From Euborellia annulipes (Eukaryota > Arthropoda > Insecta > Dermaptera > Anisolabididae), in the NCBI GenBank assembly GCA_023213315.1, contig JAKCPI010002778.1, forward strand, positions 1-64,000: a stretch of 64,000 bases of DNA, written 5' to 3'. Within the stretch, counting starts at the first letter, position 1. Each line of letters opens with the position of its first letter. The notes beneath the pieces were generated by a model. That model did not search any database. It was given only the letters and a program-made list of their open reading frames with translations, and was not told the DNA's origin. This document shows positions 1 to 10,193 of the stretch, piece by piece. Position numbers and translations under genes: made by a program.

Positions 1-453
1 TACAAGAGTAAAGTGGTCTTCAGAAGATTTCAATCACAAAATGAGAATATACATTTTAAAGAGCAACTAAAAAATAGTTGATATATGAATTTTAAAAAAT
101 CGTTGGAGCAAATTTTGAGAAAATCGAAAAAAACTGAAAAAGTGAATCAGTAAAAGTACTAGTACTTTTTGGTCGATTTTGTTCAAAAGCTTCGTGTCAC
201 GTCCCATGAGGGTGCCTAACTTAAATATAAAATTTCAACCTCCTAACTCTTTTCGTTCTTGAGATATTTTGTTCACAGACACACACACAGACAGACAGAC
301 AGACAGACAGACCATGTCGCGAAAACCACTTTTTTGGATTCAGGGGACCTCAAAACGTGAAGATCCATCAAAATCTCGACATCGAATTTTTGACATGAAT
401 CCAATACTTTCTCTCTATATATATATTACATATATACATAGGTAAGAGAAAGT
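1..453 (-). mobile_element. Family 1 (Helentron/HINE-like) repeat, cut by window start
   Basis: A minus-strand copy of the commonest dispersed repeat here, complete at its 5' end (GGTAAGAGAAAGT at 441-453 on the plus strand) and running off the window edge. It keeps the CA/(CAGA)n block at about 277-312, the conserved CAAAATCTCGACATCG segment and the AGTACTAGTACTTTTTGG core. The repeat status is certain from the many copies. The assignment to Helentron-associated elements is inferred from the microsatellite block plus the 3' hairpin seen in full copies. Confidence 0.8.
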
Positions 454-459
454 AAAAAT

Positions 460-1050
460 CGTTGCATATTATAAGTCATTCTAATCCGTGAACATATCGG
501 ACTAGTCACACACAAAAATTCATTAGAAACTAAAAACAAATCCAACAAAATTGTTATACATTTATTTATTTATTATTAATTTCAAGGATAAGTAAAAACG
601 AAGTGGATTTTGAAATATAATCTACACCAATACCAATTACAAAAATTAATCCTTTAATACAATATTACTGAATATTTATTTCTATACTTAATTTTATTGA
701 CTTTATTTAATGAGAATTTTCTTCCTTTCTTATACTAAATATTCACTAATAAATCATTGACGACTAATTGAAACTTTCGTAATTGGTTTCTAAGGAGTTA
801 TTGATTAAACGGAGAGGCAATTTGGAAGGGGAGGGGATACTCATTTTAGTTTTTCGCACAACTTGTGTAAAGACATTTAATTGCCATTTATGCTAAGTGT
901 TCTTCTTATCAAGAAGGTGTACTACACATTAGAATATAATTTAATTTTATAATTAAGGGATGTTCCCGCATCCTTTGAGTTCAAATTTTTCATATTTTCT
1001 CTATAAATATAAGCTTAAATTAAAATATATATATAATTATAAAATCCTAG
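460..1050. other. Unannotated A+T-rich stretch
   Basis: No open frame, repeat family or RNA gene is recognised here. Composition is uniformly A+T-rich with short TTTATTTATT runs. Confidence 0.4.
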
Positions 1051-1144
1051 TATAGTTTAGTCTTATATGGCCTAAGTTGCCGAAAAGACTGTGAGTGTGA
1101 ATAGGAAAAAGTGTGAGTGGTAAAAAAAAAAATAAATAAAAAAA
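1051..1144 (+). mobile_element. SINE tail fragment
   Basis: Contains AGTCTTATATGGCC and TTGCCGAAAAGACT (about 1061-1090), then a GTGAGTG-rich spacer and an A-rich end. This is the 3' domain shared by the full SINEs at 16359 and 47563. The tRNA head is absent, so it is a 5'-truncated copy. It abuts the family 1 hairpin. Confidence 0.65.
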
Positions 1145-1178
1145 CCCACAGCATACAACTTTCTCTTACCCTTCGACA

Positions 1179-1419
1179 CATTGGCGTAGCCAGAAATTTT
1201 TGATGGGGGGGATCAAGAAATTTTTTTCAAAAATTTAAGATTATTTTAGGGTATTTATAAATCATTTTGGTTTGTTTTTTATAGCTAAAGTAAATTATTA
1301 TCTTTTACTTTCTCTTACCCTAGCGAAATATTATTGGTATTAAATATCTAGTCATGACTTGGGCCCATGGGGGGAGGGGTTTGAACCCCCAAACCCCCCC
1401 CCCCCTGGCTACGCCTATG
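1179..1419. mobile_element. Non-autonomous hAT-type element with 8-bp TSD
   Basis: Terminal inverted repeats CATTGGCGTAGCCAG and CTGGCTACGCCTATG bound 241 bp that include G- and C-runs near the ends. The exact 8-bp duplication CTTCGACA lies at 1171-1178 and 1420-1427. An 8-bp duplication with short inverted ends fits the hAT superfamily. No transposase is encoded. Confidence 0.85.
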
Positions 1420-1953
1420 CTTCGACAAGAGAAAGTTGTGTACTGTGCTTGTCACACCAGATTTTTTGTCGACATATATTTAGTTTCCTAGAATTCAAGA
1501 TATAAAATTTATAAACATGGGAAAATATTTATCCTTCCTAAGAAGTACAAGAATAAAGTGGACTTCAAAAGATTTCAATGACAAAATGAGAATATATATT
1601 TTAAAGAGCATCTATAAAATAATTGATTTTTGAATTTTAATCAAAATCGTTGGAGCGAATTTTGAGAAAATCGAAAAAAACTGAAAAAGTGAATGGAATC
1701 AGTAAAGTACTAGTACTTTTTGGCCGATTTTGTTCAAAAGCGTGTCACGTCCCAGGTGGATACCCAACTTAAACATAAAATCTCAAATTCCTAGCTATTT
1801 TCGTTATTGAGATATTTTGTTCACAGACACAGAGTCAGACCATGTTGCAAAAATCACTTTTTTGGACTCACGGGACCTCAAAACGTGTATATCCATCAAA
1901 ATCTCGACATCTCGACAATTTTTGACATGAATCCAATACTTTCTATATATATA

Positions 1954-2425
1954 CTAGACGCAAAGCCCCGCCTTCGGCTGGGCTTTCCGCCTAGCCGGGG
2001 GCTGCGCCCCTGGACCCCCTGGCTCGCCTTCCCTTTTCATTTTTATATATAGAGATTATTTTAACGGTTAATTATTCATGAACTTAAGATTTTTGTGAAT
2101 TATATCCTTTCCGGGATTCTCCCGGTACACAGACAAAAAATTTTCGCCGATATTTTAGAATTCAAAATGTAAATAAATAAAAAAATCGTAAACATGGGTA
2201 AATATTTATATTTTGTTACCATGACAACTATTTCTCCTAATTTTTATTTTTTTCTTATTTTAACGGTTAATTACTCATTAACTTATTGTTATTTGTGAAA
2301 CAAAACCTGTCCGGGATTCTCACAAACATACACAGAAAATTTTATCATAATTGGTTCAGTCGTTTAGGAGGAGTTCAGTCACATACACACGTACAGAAGA
2401 ATTATATATATAAAGAAGAAGAAGA
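1954..2425 (-). mobile_element. Short Helitron
   Basis: Read on the minus strand it starts TCTTC..TTTATATATATAATTC after an A, at about 2425. It ends with a GC-rich stem-loop (AAGCCC..GGGGCTT type, 1960-2000), GCGT and CTAG at 1954-1957, followed by T. TC start, subterminal hairpin, CTAG end and A/T insertion are Helitron hallmarks. The exact 5' base is uncertain because of the (CTT)n run. A sister copy lies at 31078-31486. Confidence 0.7.
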
Positions 2426-2434
2426 TAAGATATA

Positions 2435-2436
<2 letters not shown>

Positions 2437-2493
<57 letters not shown>
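2437..2493. repeat. (TA)n microsatellite
   Basis: A long alternating TA run within the 5' part of the family 1 copy; most other copies have only a short TATATA here. Confidence 0.9.
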
Positions 2494-2497
<4 letters not shown>

Positions 2498-2576
2498 TAT
2501 ATAGGTAAGAGAAAGTAAAAATGAAAAGAAAAAGACGAGCAACATATTCCATCAATTGGAAATTTTATAGCTTTTT

Positions 2577-2711
2577 ACTTTCTCGTACCCTATATATGAA
2601 ATATATAGGAGAGAAAGTAATGCGATCATGTCAAAAATTCGATGTCGAGATTTTGATGGATATACATGTTTTGAGGTCCCCTGAGTCCAAAAAAGTGGGT
2701 CCCGCAAATTG

Positions 2712-2746
<35 letters not shown>

Positions 2747-3595
2747 TGTGTGTGTGTAACGATTTTTTTAGCATGAAGGAATTGAGCTACCGGATTGAAA
2801 TTTTATATTTAACTTAGGTACCTTTGAAGAATCTCAAAATAAGCTTTTGAACAAAATCTGCCAAAAAGTACTAGTACTTTACTGATGTACTTTTTCAGTT
2901 TTTTTCGATTTTCTCAAAATTCCCTCCAAGGATTTTTTTTAAAATTCATAAATCAATTATTTTTTAGATGCTCTTTAAAATGTATATTCTCATTTTGCCG
3001 TTGAAATCTTCTGAAGACCACTTTACTCTTGTTCTTCATAGGAAAGATAGAAATGGTTGCCATGGTAACGGAATTTAAATCTTTTTCTTTTTATTAGATT
3101 AAAAATCAATTATTATTTAAATTCCCATTTTTTTTTATTTTTATTTCTGTCTTTAATTGTTTCCGGGAAAACATATATCACTCTCTCTCTCTCTCTCTCA
3201 CTTGCAAACATTATCGCCTGTCTCTCCGCCTTCTCTCATAGGCCTAATGTTAATTTCCTATAGGGATTTGTATGTTGATTTCGATTCAAAAGGGGGTCCC
3301 CTTTGGAACTTTTTACGCATTTAAAATTTTTTTTCCAATTCTTATGAAATTTTGTATCTATTTACGATTCTATATTGTGTATAAAATGTCCAAATATGAG
3401 ATTAAAATTTTGACAAATAACCATAGTTTATTTGAAGCAGTCAACAATTAAAATGCAAGTTTGAAACTAAGGTGCTATCGGAAACTAAATATATCTCGAC
3501 ACAAAAAATCTGGTGTGACCAGCACAGTGCGCAACTTTCTCTTACCGAAGGGTAAGAGAAAGTTGTGTGCTGTGCGCCAGTCACACCAGATTTTT
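2577..3595 (+). mobile_element. Family 1 repeat, long subfamily, near full length
   Basis: Starts ACTTTCTCGTACCC and ends CACACCAGATTTTT. In order: a short inverted GAGAGAAAGT repeat, the CGATGTCGAGATTTTGATGG segment, a (GT)n block (2717-2757), the AGTACTAGTACTTTACTGATG core, GGTTGCCATGGTAACGG, then an extra 400-bp stretch with a (CT)n run and GGGGGTCCCC, and the terminal hairpin (3498-3595). The copy at 24421-25458 has the same architecture. No coding frame. Confidence 0.85.
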
Positions 3596-3882
3596 ATTTT
3601 TATTTTTTGGCTTGCCGCTTTAGCCATTCAGCCAAACCGATGTATACAATTCCTTGGGAGATATTTGAAAGGTAGATGGAAGCGATGATTTCTTTATTTT
3701 TATCTTTAGGTTGATGTAGCTGTAGACTACGGAAATGCTTTATTTTATTAAAACATCAATACTAAATAATCCCAATTTTGTGCTATATAACCATCTATTT
3801 ATCAACCTTTAAATTTGAATCTAATATAATGTTCTCTCACATATTGACTTTTATTTATGATATTATTATGATTATTATTTTT

Positions 3883-4556
3883 ACTTTCTCTTACCCTATA
3901 TATGAAATATATAGAGAGAGAAAGTATTGGTTTCATGTCAAAAATTCGATGTCGAGATTTTGATGGATATACACGTTTTGAGGTCCCCTGAATCCAAAAA
4001 AAGTGGTTTTCGCGACATGGTCTGTCTGTCTGTCTGTCTGTCTGTCTGTGTGTCTGTCTGTGAACAAAATATCTCAAGAACGAAAAGAGCTAGGAGGTTG
4101 AAATTGTATATTTAAGTTAGGCACCCCCATGGGACGTGACACGAAGCTTTTGAACAAAATCGACCAAAAAGTACTAGCACTTTACTGATTCACTTTTTCA
4201 GTTTTTTTCGATTTTCTCAAAATTTGCTCCAACGATTTTTTTTAAAATTCAAAAATCAATTATTTTTTAGATTTCTTATAAAATGTATATTCTCATTTTG
4301 TGATTGAAATCTTCTGAAGACCACTTTACTCTTGTACTCCATAGAAAAGATAGGAGAAATGGTTGCCATGGTATCAAAATATAAATATTTTCCCATACTT
4401 ATAAATTTTACATCTTGAATTCAATTGTACCCTACTGTCGGAAACTAAATACATGTCGACACAAAAAATCTGGTGTGACAAGCACAGAACACAACTTTCG
4501 ATTACCGAAGGTAAGAGAAAGTTGTGTGCTGTGCGCCAGTCACACCAGATTTTTTT
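3883..4556 (+). mobile_element. Family 1 repeat, short subfamily, full length
   Basis: About 670 bp with both ends intact: ACTTTCTCTTACCC at the start, (TCTG)n at 4020-4055, the conserved core, then the hairpin 4465-4556 with arms AAATCTGGTGTGAC / GTCACACCAGATTT and a long inner stem. It lacks the (CT)n insert of the long subfamily. A good reference copy for the short form. Confidence 0.85.
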
Positions 4557-4559
4557 ATT

Positions 4560-4880
4560 AAAAGTAGTAAATGTCTTCTGTCATTTAGATAAAATGATAT
4601 TTAATCGAAATAAGATATCAACTATGTTCCAATTAGAGAACTAAATGGCTGTTAACTCGCGTGTTGGTTGGAATATCAATTTTCCCTTGAGAGGGGTATA
4701 ATTAACATTAGAAAAATAGTATATAAAAATGTATTTTTCAATTAGATTAAAATTCTTTCATACAAGAATGTAAAAAGAAATGATAAAATGTCACATTTAA
4801 TAAGGGAAAGTTGGAACAAACTGGGTAGTTAGGAAAAATAATACAACTGTCTTTTGTGAATTACGATAATAAGTATATTT
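4560..4880. other. Unannotated A+T-rich stretch
   Basis: No repeat family, RNA or frame recognised between the family 1 hairpin and the hammerhead-like motif. Confidence 0.35.
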
Positions 4881-4886
4881 CCAGGC

Positions 4887-4933
4887 CTGAAGATGGTGGA
4901 TGATTCCCACCGAAACTGCTTGCTAGCCAGTTC
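4887..4933 (+). ncRNA. Hammerhead-ribozyme-like motif (Penelope type)
   Basis: CTGAAGA (4887-4893), an extra T, stem II GGTGG / CCACC (4895-4899, 4907-4911) around a 7-nt loop, GAA at 4912, and a possible stem III ACTG / CAGT (4915-4918, 4928-4931). AAATAAAG follows. Core boxes and stem II are intact. No convincing stem I is seen, so it may be a truncated terminal repeat of a Penelope-like element. Confidence 0.5.
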
Positions 4934-5009
4934 TACAAATAAAGCGAAAAATAATAAAAATATTGCTTTTTATTGTTACAAAACTTGACCAATAATACCT
5001 TGGTTAATA

Positions 5010-6083
5010 TCTTCAATAGTCCACAAGTATTACACTTCATCTTTTTGGAATAACACTAATATCCCGCCATTAATTAAAACTGCAATAGACATCCAGAATC
5101 TCGAATTTCGTATCCAAAAGACATCGATTGCGCCTAAATTTGGAATTAACCCGAGAGACTCCTTCAACAACCTCAGCTTCCACCTAGACAACTACCAACC
5201 AAACGACAATAGTACAGAGTTAAAGATGTATACGGATGGGTCAAAAGCGGAGGGAAGAGTAGGCTGTGCAATATTTGAGTCTGATGCAGAATATTGTAAA
5301 CTATATAAACTTCCTTCATCCTTGTCGATATTCACTGCAGAGTCTATAGCCATTCGTCAAGCCCTTGCTTTTATAGTTGAGTCCAAAGTACCCGTCAGCC
5401 ACATCATCTCAGACAGCAAATCAGCACTCCTAGCCATCCAAACTGCCTCAAAGGGGGGTAAAATAGGAATATTACAGAAACAAATATTGACATTAAGTAA
5501 AATAGCAGCTAAACAATCCCAAATGATCTCAATGCACTGGACTAAAAGCCACGATAACAACCAAGGCAATGCTATAGCAGATTGGATGGCCAAAAGAGCA
5601 AGCCAGTCAGGACCCTTACTGAATGAACCCACTCCATGGTACGATGCCTTTGCCATTATGAGGAAAAAAATAGGGGTTCAATGGCTCAACAACTGGGCCT
5701 ATACAGCGCTTACAAAAGGTCAAGCACTTCACCAACTAAAGCCAACCCCTTCAATACCATGGTTTCAGAGTACACCCAACTTAAATAGAAAGGACATTGT
5801 AATATTTAACCGCTTAAGGATAAACCATACTAGAAGCCCAGCACATCTCCATAGATTTTCCATAGCTCCATCCTCTGCGTGTGAATGCGGATGCCCAGTA
5901 GCAGATCCGGAACACCTACTCCTACAGTGCCGACGATTCAAAGCCCAGAGATCAACATATTACAGGACAATCCAACCCAACTTCCGAGACCCTCCTACAT
6001 ATCAAGACATTATCAAAAAACCCATAGAAGAAATAGTAGCAGCCACAGCAAGGTTTTTTCAAGAAGCACAAATCAACATTTAA
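5010..6083 (+). pseudogene. LINE ORF2 C-terminal fragment: RNase H and zinc-knuckle-like end
   Basis: The frame is open from the truncation junction (5010) to TAA at 6081-6083. The first ATG is at 5226, but the true protein began far upstream, so no start is assigned. Counting from the ATG at 5226, RNase H catalytic residues are Asp4 (YTDGS), Glu39 (FTAES), Asp63 (ISDSK) and Asp119 (GNAIAD), with His109 in WTKSHD. A Cys/His cluster C219-x-C221-x-C223 ... H230-x4-C235 (CECGC..EHLLLQC) follows, typical of the C-terminus of arthropod jockey/I/R1-type ORF2. The 72 codons before the ATG are the linker after the missing reverse transcriptase. No stop or frameshift interrupts the fragment, suggesting a recent insertion. 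It cannot move by itself because endonuclease and reverse transcriptase are gone. Confidence 0.92.
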
Positions 6084-6146
6084 AATAGCCACATTTCATC
6101 CATAGCGCGCCATAGACTTATCTTTTTCATATCATGTTGGCTTATA

Positions 6147-6425
6147 TAATGTTTCTTTGAATTGTGTTTTTTCGTATGATATTATTTTAGAATGTTTCTT
6201 TGAATTGTTTTTTCTTATGATATTATTTTAGAATGTTTCTTTGAATTGTTTTTTCTTATGATATTATTTTAGAATGTTTTTTTGAATTGTGTTTTTCTTA
6301 TCATATTATTTTATAATGTTTCTTTGAATTGTTCTTTCTTATGATATTATTTTAGAATGTTTTTTTGATTTGTGTTTTTCTTATCATATTATTTTATAAT
6401 GTTTCTTTGAAGTGTTCTTTCTTAC
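6147..6425 (+). repeat. Tandem repeats in LINE 3' UTR
   Basis: About seven units of roughly 40-42 bp with the theme AATGTTTCTTTGAATTG, TTTTTCTTATGATATTATTTT. Alternating variants (TTATGATA/TTATCATA, TAGAATG/TATAATG) suggest a higher-order dimer. Confidence 0.85.
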
Positions 6426-6771
6426 CATAGTAGTTTTAAGGCTTATTTTTATTATTGTATTAATATTGTATTGTTTATATTACTTTGATATATGTATATT
6501 TTGTAAAAATTTTTAGCCCAATGGCAGTTGGCTAGACGGGCAGAATAAAAAAAAAAAAAAAAAAAAACCTTGGTTAAATAAGAGATGCAATAAATCTTCC
6601 ATTAATTTAATAATAATTAAAAGTAAAGTTTATGTACATTTCTATTTTAAACATCGATGTTTTAACATGTACATAAATCAAATAAAACTCCTATTTTTTT
6701 AAACTAAACCCAGTGTTTACTTTCAATTATTATTAAATTCTTTTAATTTTATTAGAAATAAAAAAATTTTT

Positions 6772-6818
6772 TTTCGTCGACGTTTTGGGAACGCATCGCT
6801 TCCATCTTTAGGACGAAA
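6772..6818 (-). ncRNA. Degenerate hammerhead-like motif
   Basis: Minus strand: stem I TTTCGTC / GACGAAA perfect over 7 bp; core CTAAAGA (G5 changed), extra T; stem II GGAA..TTCC; AAA for GAA; stem III ACGT; C17. Two core changes would be expected to kill cleavage, but the stem geometry is preserved. Confidence 0.5.
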
Positions 6819-6903
6819 TAATTGTCGAACAATATTTGGATAATTATTTGTTTTATTATTAATGTTGTAATGTTGTTATAAAATTATCCATCTATTGACA
6901 AAT

Positions 6904-6952
6904 ATTTTGTCCTGAGGTTGGGTGTGATGCGTTCCCGAAATGCTGACAAAAT
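6904..6952 (+). ncRNA. Hammerhead-like motif, partner of 6772-6818
   Basis: Stem I ATTTTGTC / GACAAAAT perfect over 8 bp; CTGAGGT (A9 changed), extra T; stem II GGG..CCC; GAA (6937-6939); ATGC; H17 = T. AATAAT follows. Confidence 0.55.
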
Positions 6953-6999
6953 AATATAGAAGATTTTTAGTTCTGCTCAGCGTTTCTTATTCAATTATC

Positions 7000-7890
7000 A
7001 CTACAGCCATTTTTATTCTTCATGGAAAATAATTATTTATTTATTTACTATTGTTTTAGTAGTCGTATGTGTAATATCAAGCCTGCTTTGAAATTTCCAA
7101 GGAACGAAATCTTATAAAATATTACATAAAAATACCTCTCAGTTATTTATTTATTTATTTAACCTTTATTTTCAATTCTAAATAAGAGAAAGTAAAATAA
7201 ATATGTTTAATTCTTTAAAAAGAAAATGAAAATCTAAGGAACACGTTAAAAATTAACGATAATCAAATAAAACCAAACCACTTTACCTTTTTTTTCTCTC
7301 TCCTTTTTTTAATATAATTTCCCTTCTCGTTCTTATTTATTTATCTTAAATCAATGTGGCTTATTTTTTTTTTTATTTTATCAGGATGCCTTCGTTATTT
7401 TAAGTTCCGTTTTATATAAATAAAACATTTTCAATTTTATATTGAATATGCATATTGCAAAGTGGGTTAATTCCCTTAACAAAGATAATTTAATTCCGTA
7501 GTAATTTAAAGTTTATTCACAAAATATACTAGTAAGCAATTTTCAGAGAGAAGAGAAAATTAAAAAAAAAAAAAAAAAACAATAGGTTTTTAATTTGTTG
7601 TATATCAAAATCAAACATTCTATTGGTTGAATATTTAAAAAAAAATTATTTATCTCAAATTGGAATTCAATTGATTTTTTTTACGTCTGTAATCTAAAGG
7701 GTGATCTTTCTTTTATTGATCTCACACAAAAGAATAGGACCAGTAGGAAGTATTTGACTAAACGGTTATAATATGTAGAATATTTAAGGATGAATAGCAG
7801 ATTAGAATTTACCTTTATGTGCCCCGAAATCTTGCGGGTAATTTTAAAAGAAGATTATAAAAGGACATCTTTCTTTTGAGGAATTTCTTT
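7000..7890. other. Unannotated A+T-rich stretch
   Basis: Holds poly-A/T runs and TTTATTTATTTATTT. No gene or recognised repeat. Confidence 0.35.
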
Positions 7891-7896
7891 TCGATT

Positions 7897-8555
7897 ACGT
7901 TACTCGGCATGAAAAAACCCCCGTGATAATTCCTTAAGATTCTTAAGTAAAATGACTTCCTAAATGCAAATATGACCTCTCTTTTACCCCACCACCTACC
8001 GTTTTCGGGGAGAGCCTCATACTTATTTCCGCCCCTTTTCGTTAATTCTGGGGTCATGGATTAAATTCGAGAATATTTTGGCCTTAACATTTCTTCCAAA
8101 GAGGTGAAAAGTTCAAAAACATGAACATTTGGTTCCAAAGTGGGGATGTGGGGGAGGATTTTGTCCTTTAAATTGCAAAAACATTATTAATAAAAATGAT
8201 CGATTTTCGCAATTTTTTCACTGATCTTCTACATATTCCAGCTACCCTCCATAAACATCCCTCAACAAAAAATAAAAATATCCTCCCCACCTCCTCCAAA
8301 TGTTCGTGTTTTTGAACTTATCACCTATCTAGACCTTCAGAAGAAATATTAAGACTAAAATATTCCTTTTCATCCCTCCACATTTAATTCATGGCCCTAA
8401 GATTAACGAAAAGGGGTAGAAAAATACCGAAAACGGTACGTGGTGGGGGAAAACGGAGGTCATATTTGGATTCAGAAGGTCATTTTACTTATAAATTTGA
8501 ACAAATTATCTAGGGGCTCGAAAAAAAATTTCATTTTGCCGAGTAGTGTTATTAA
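7897..8555. mobile_element. Large foldback element, about 280-bp arms
   Basis: Left arm (about 7897-8185) and right arm (about 8265-8555) are diverged inverted copies, e.g. TTACTCGGCA versus TGCCGAGTAG at the ends, then AAGTAAAATGAC, CAAATATGACCTC, CCTTTTCGTTAAT and AACATTTGG in order. The open frame at 7815-8057 is a by-product of the left arm. Family unknown. Confidence 0.75.
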
Positions 8556-8559
8556 CCCA

Positions 8560-9598
8560 ATCAAACTCATATCCCCTCTATACTAGGCGACCCGCAACAC
8601 TGCATTTTCAAAGTATAGACCTATTTCTTTATTTAAAGTTCCCCTTCAAGACATAATTATTTAAATTTTAATTCATTTGTAACCAATTAATTTTATATAG
8701 GGTCTATCTAAATTATTTCAAATGTCTTATTATTTTCAAATATTTCAATCCTTTATGATATTTCCTATCACAACTAATGACAGAAAAATAAATTTAAAAA
8801 AAAATTACTATTACCCAATAATGCATCTGAAGCTTTTGAATTGTTTTTAAAAATTATTAAAATCTAATTTTGTATAAAAAATTCATTGAGTTTTTTATTA
8901 TTACACAAAATAGAAATAATAATAATATTAAAAAATGGAAATTCAAAAGCTTCACTCCAGATACATACATTATTGGGGATATATTTAATAAAATCAGCAT
9001 CAAACGATCATTCTTCAATATTAATAATAATTCCACTGTTATTAATTATATTCACTTATTAATCATTCATATTTAAAAGACAAAAAAACCCATCGCCATT
9101 TTAAACCTTTTAAAGGACATTTAAAAAAAAATATCCCGAGCCAAACTTAAATCAATAGGCATACCTTTTCTTATTCATAAATTAAATCCGAGAATGAAAA
9201 AAGAAAAGGATTATCCCATAAATTTCGAAGTTCAACAACTCAAGCAGTCTTTTTAAAACATGTTTCTTGAAAATGACTTCTAAGGTCTCGTTCATTTCTT
9301 ATATCAGAAGAAAACTCTCAAATGCTTTTAGATAAAAATTTTATGGGCTTATGTGAAATTTTTATGATCAAAGTGTGTCTGAGTTTGATAATAGGATATT
9401 ATTTATTTAAATTCAGTGACGGGTATAATTTGAAATTAAAAAAATCTTATGTCAAAAAATGATCCTTCTCTAAAATTGTATTTTTTTTTTTTTTTTTTTT
9501 TTGTGGGAGGAAAGTCTTTCAAGATATGACATAAAATTCAAGAGAACTATAATTTATTCAAGAACAAACGAATTAAATTTTATGAAAACAAATGTTCA
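8560..9598. other. Unannotated A+T-rich stretch
   Basis: No gene, known repeat or RNA recognised; a long T run at 9480-9502. Confidence 0.35.
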
Positions 9599-9606
9599 AA
9601 TATGAC

Positions 9607-9861
9607 CAAGGGCGGATACAAGGGGGGTAAAGGGGGTAATTACCCCCCCCGAGATTCGAAAAAAATACCTTTTTTCGCGAAAAAATTTATTTTTAATGTA
9701 AAATTTTTAAAATTAATACTTAAAAATTTGATGTGTATTTATATTCTGGCAAACAAATACAGAATGCGCTTTTAAATTACCGAAATTAAAAAAAATAGTG
9801 TGCTGTGCGACGAGTCACTCCAGATTACCCCCCCCGTGAAACACCTCTGGATCCGCCCTTG
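9607..9861. mobile_element. Non-autonomous hAT-type element with 8-bp TSD
   Basis: Inverted ends CAAGGGCGGAT / ATCCGCCCTTG (11 bp, perfect), target duplication AATATGAC at 9599-9606 and 9862-9869. G/C runs flank the interior. Near the 3' side it holds GTGTGCTGTGCGACGAGTCA, a piece of the family 1 hairpin, so this element carries foreign repeat cargo. 255 bp, no transposase. Confidence 0.9.
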
Positions 9862-10193
9862 AATATGACTACCTCCATATTGGACCATAAGTGATAGTAA
9901 CTGTTGAATTACTTCGAAGTGATGAAATTTATTCAAATTGTACTTGATTACTATTTAATTTTAAAAAAATCATCAAGATAGAGACTGAATAACCTAAAAT
10001 ATAACAGGAAGAATACAAACAGATGATTTTGATCGAGTTTTCATAATTGTATTATCGATTATTTTGACATAGTAAATAAATTATATATAAATTCATATTT
10101 TTTTAAGTCTTTTCACTATATTAAAATTTTTTTTTTTATTTGAAATTCCTGTCGGGATCCCGGTACTCGCAAAATATGCGAAATAACTTATAA

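Larger units (their letters stand above)
1145..2516 (-). mobile_element. Family 1 repeat with nested hAT and Helitron insertions
   Basis: A minus-strand family 1 copy. Its 3' hairpin (1145-1480) is split by a hAT-type element placed in the hairpin loop. The body runs 1480-1953. Its 5' TA-rich end is split by a Helitron (1954-2425) and resumes at 2426, closing with GGTAAGAGAAAGT at about 2504-2516. Family 1 is therefore older than both insertions. Confidence 0.75.
5008..6566 (+). mobile_element. 5'-truncated non-LTR retrotransposon (LINE)
   Basis: Bounded by an 11-bp duplication ACCTTGGTTAA (4997-5007 and 6567-6577). The insert begins in mid-frame, encodes the C-terminal part of the polyprotein, has a 3' UTR with tandem repeats (6147-6425) and GGCTAGACGGGCAGAAT before a poly-A tract (6546-6566). 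This is a classic 5'-truncated insertion by target-primed reverse transcription. RNase H plus a terminal CCHC-like motif points to the jockey/I/R1 group. Confidence 0.92.
6731..6989. repeat. Foldback element with divergent hammerhead-like motifs
   Basis: Arms at about 6772-6845 and 6880-6952 are inverted copies of each other, each carrying a hammerhead-like motif pointing outward. A 9-bp direct repeat TTCAATTAT at 6722-6730 and 6990-6998 may be a target duplication. No coding frame. Confidence 0.65.

Noticed and set aside
1807..2052. Open frames over family 1 copies (e.g. 1807, 2521, 3461, 27358, 27793)
   Set aside because: They repeat the same peptide scraps in every copy of a non-coding repeat, in either orientation, and run through microsatellites.
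2761..3030. CTGAAGACC in family 1 bodies as hammerhead core
   Set aside because: TTCTGAAGACCACTTTACTC recurs in family 1 but no GAAA box or stem II follows.
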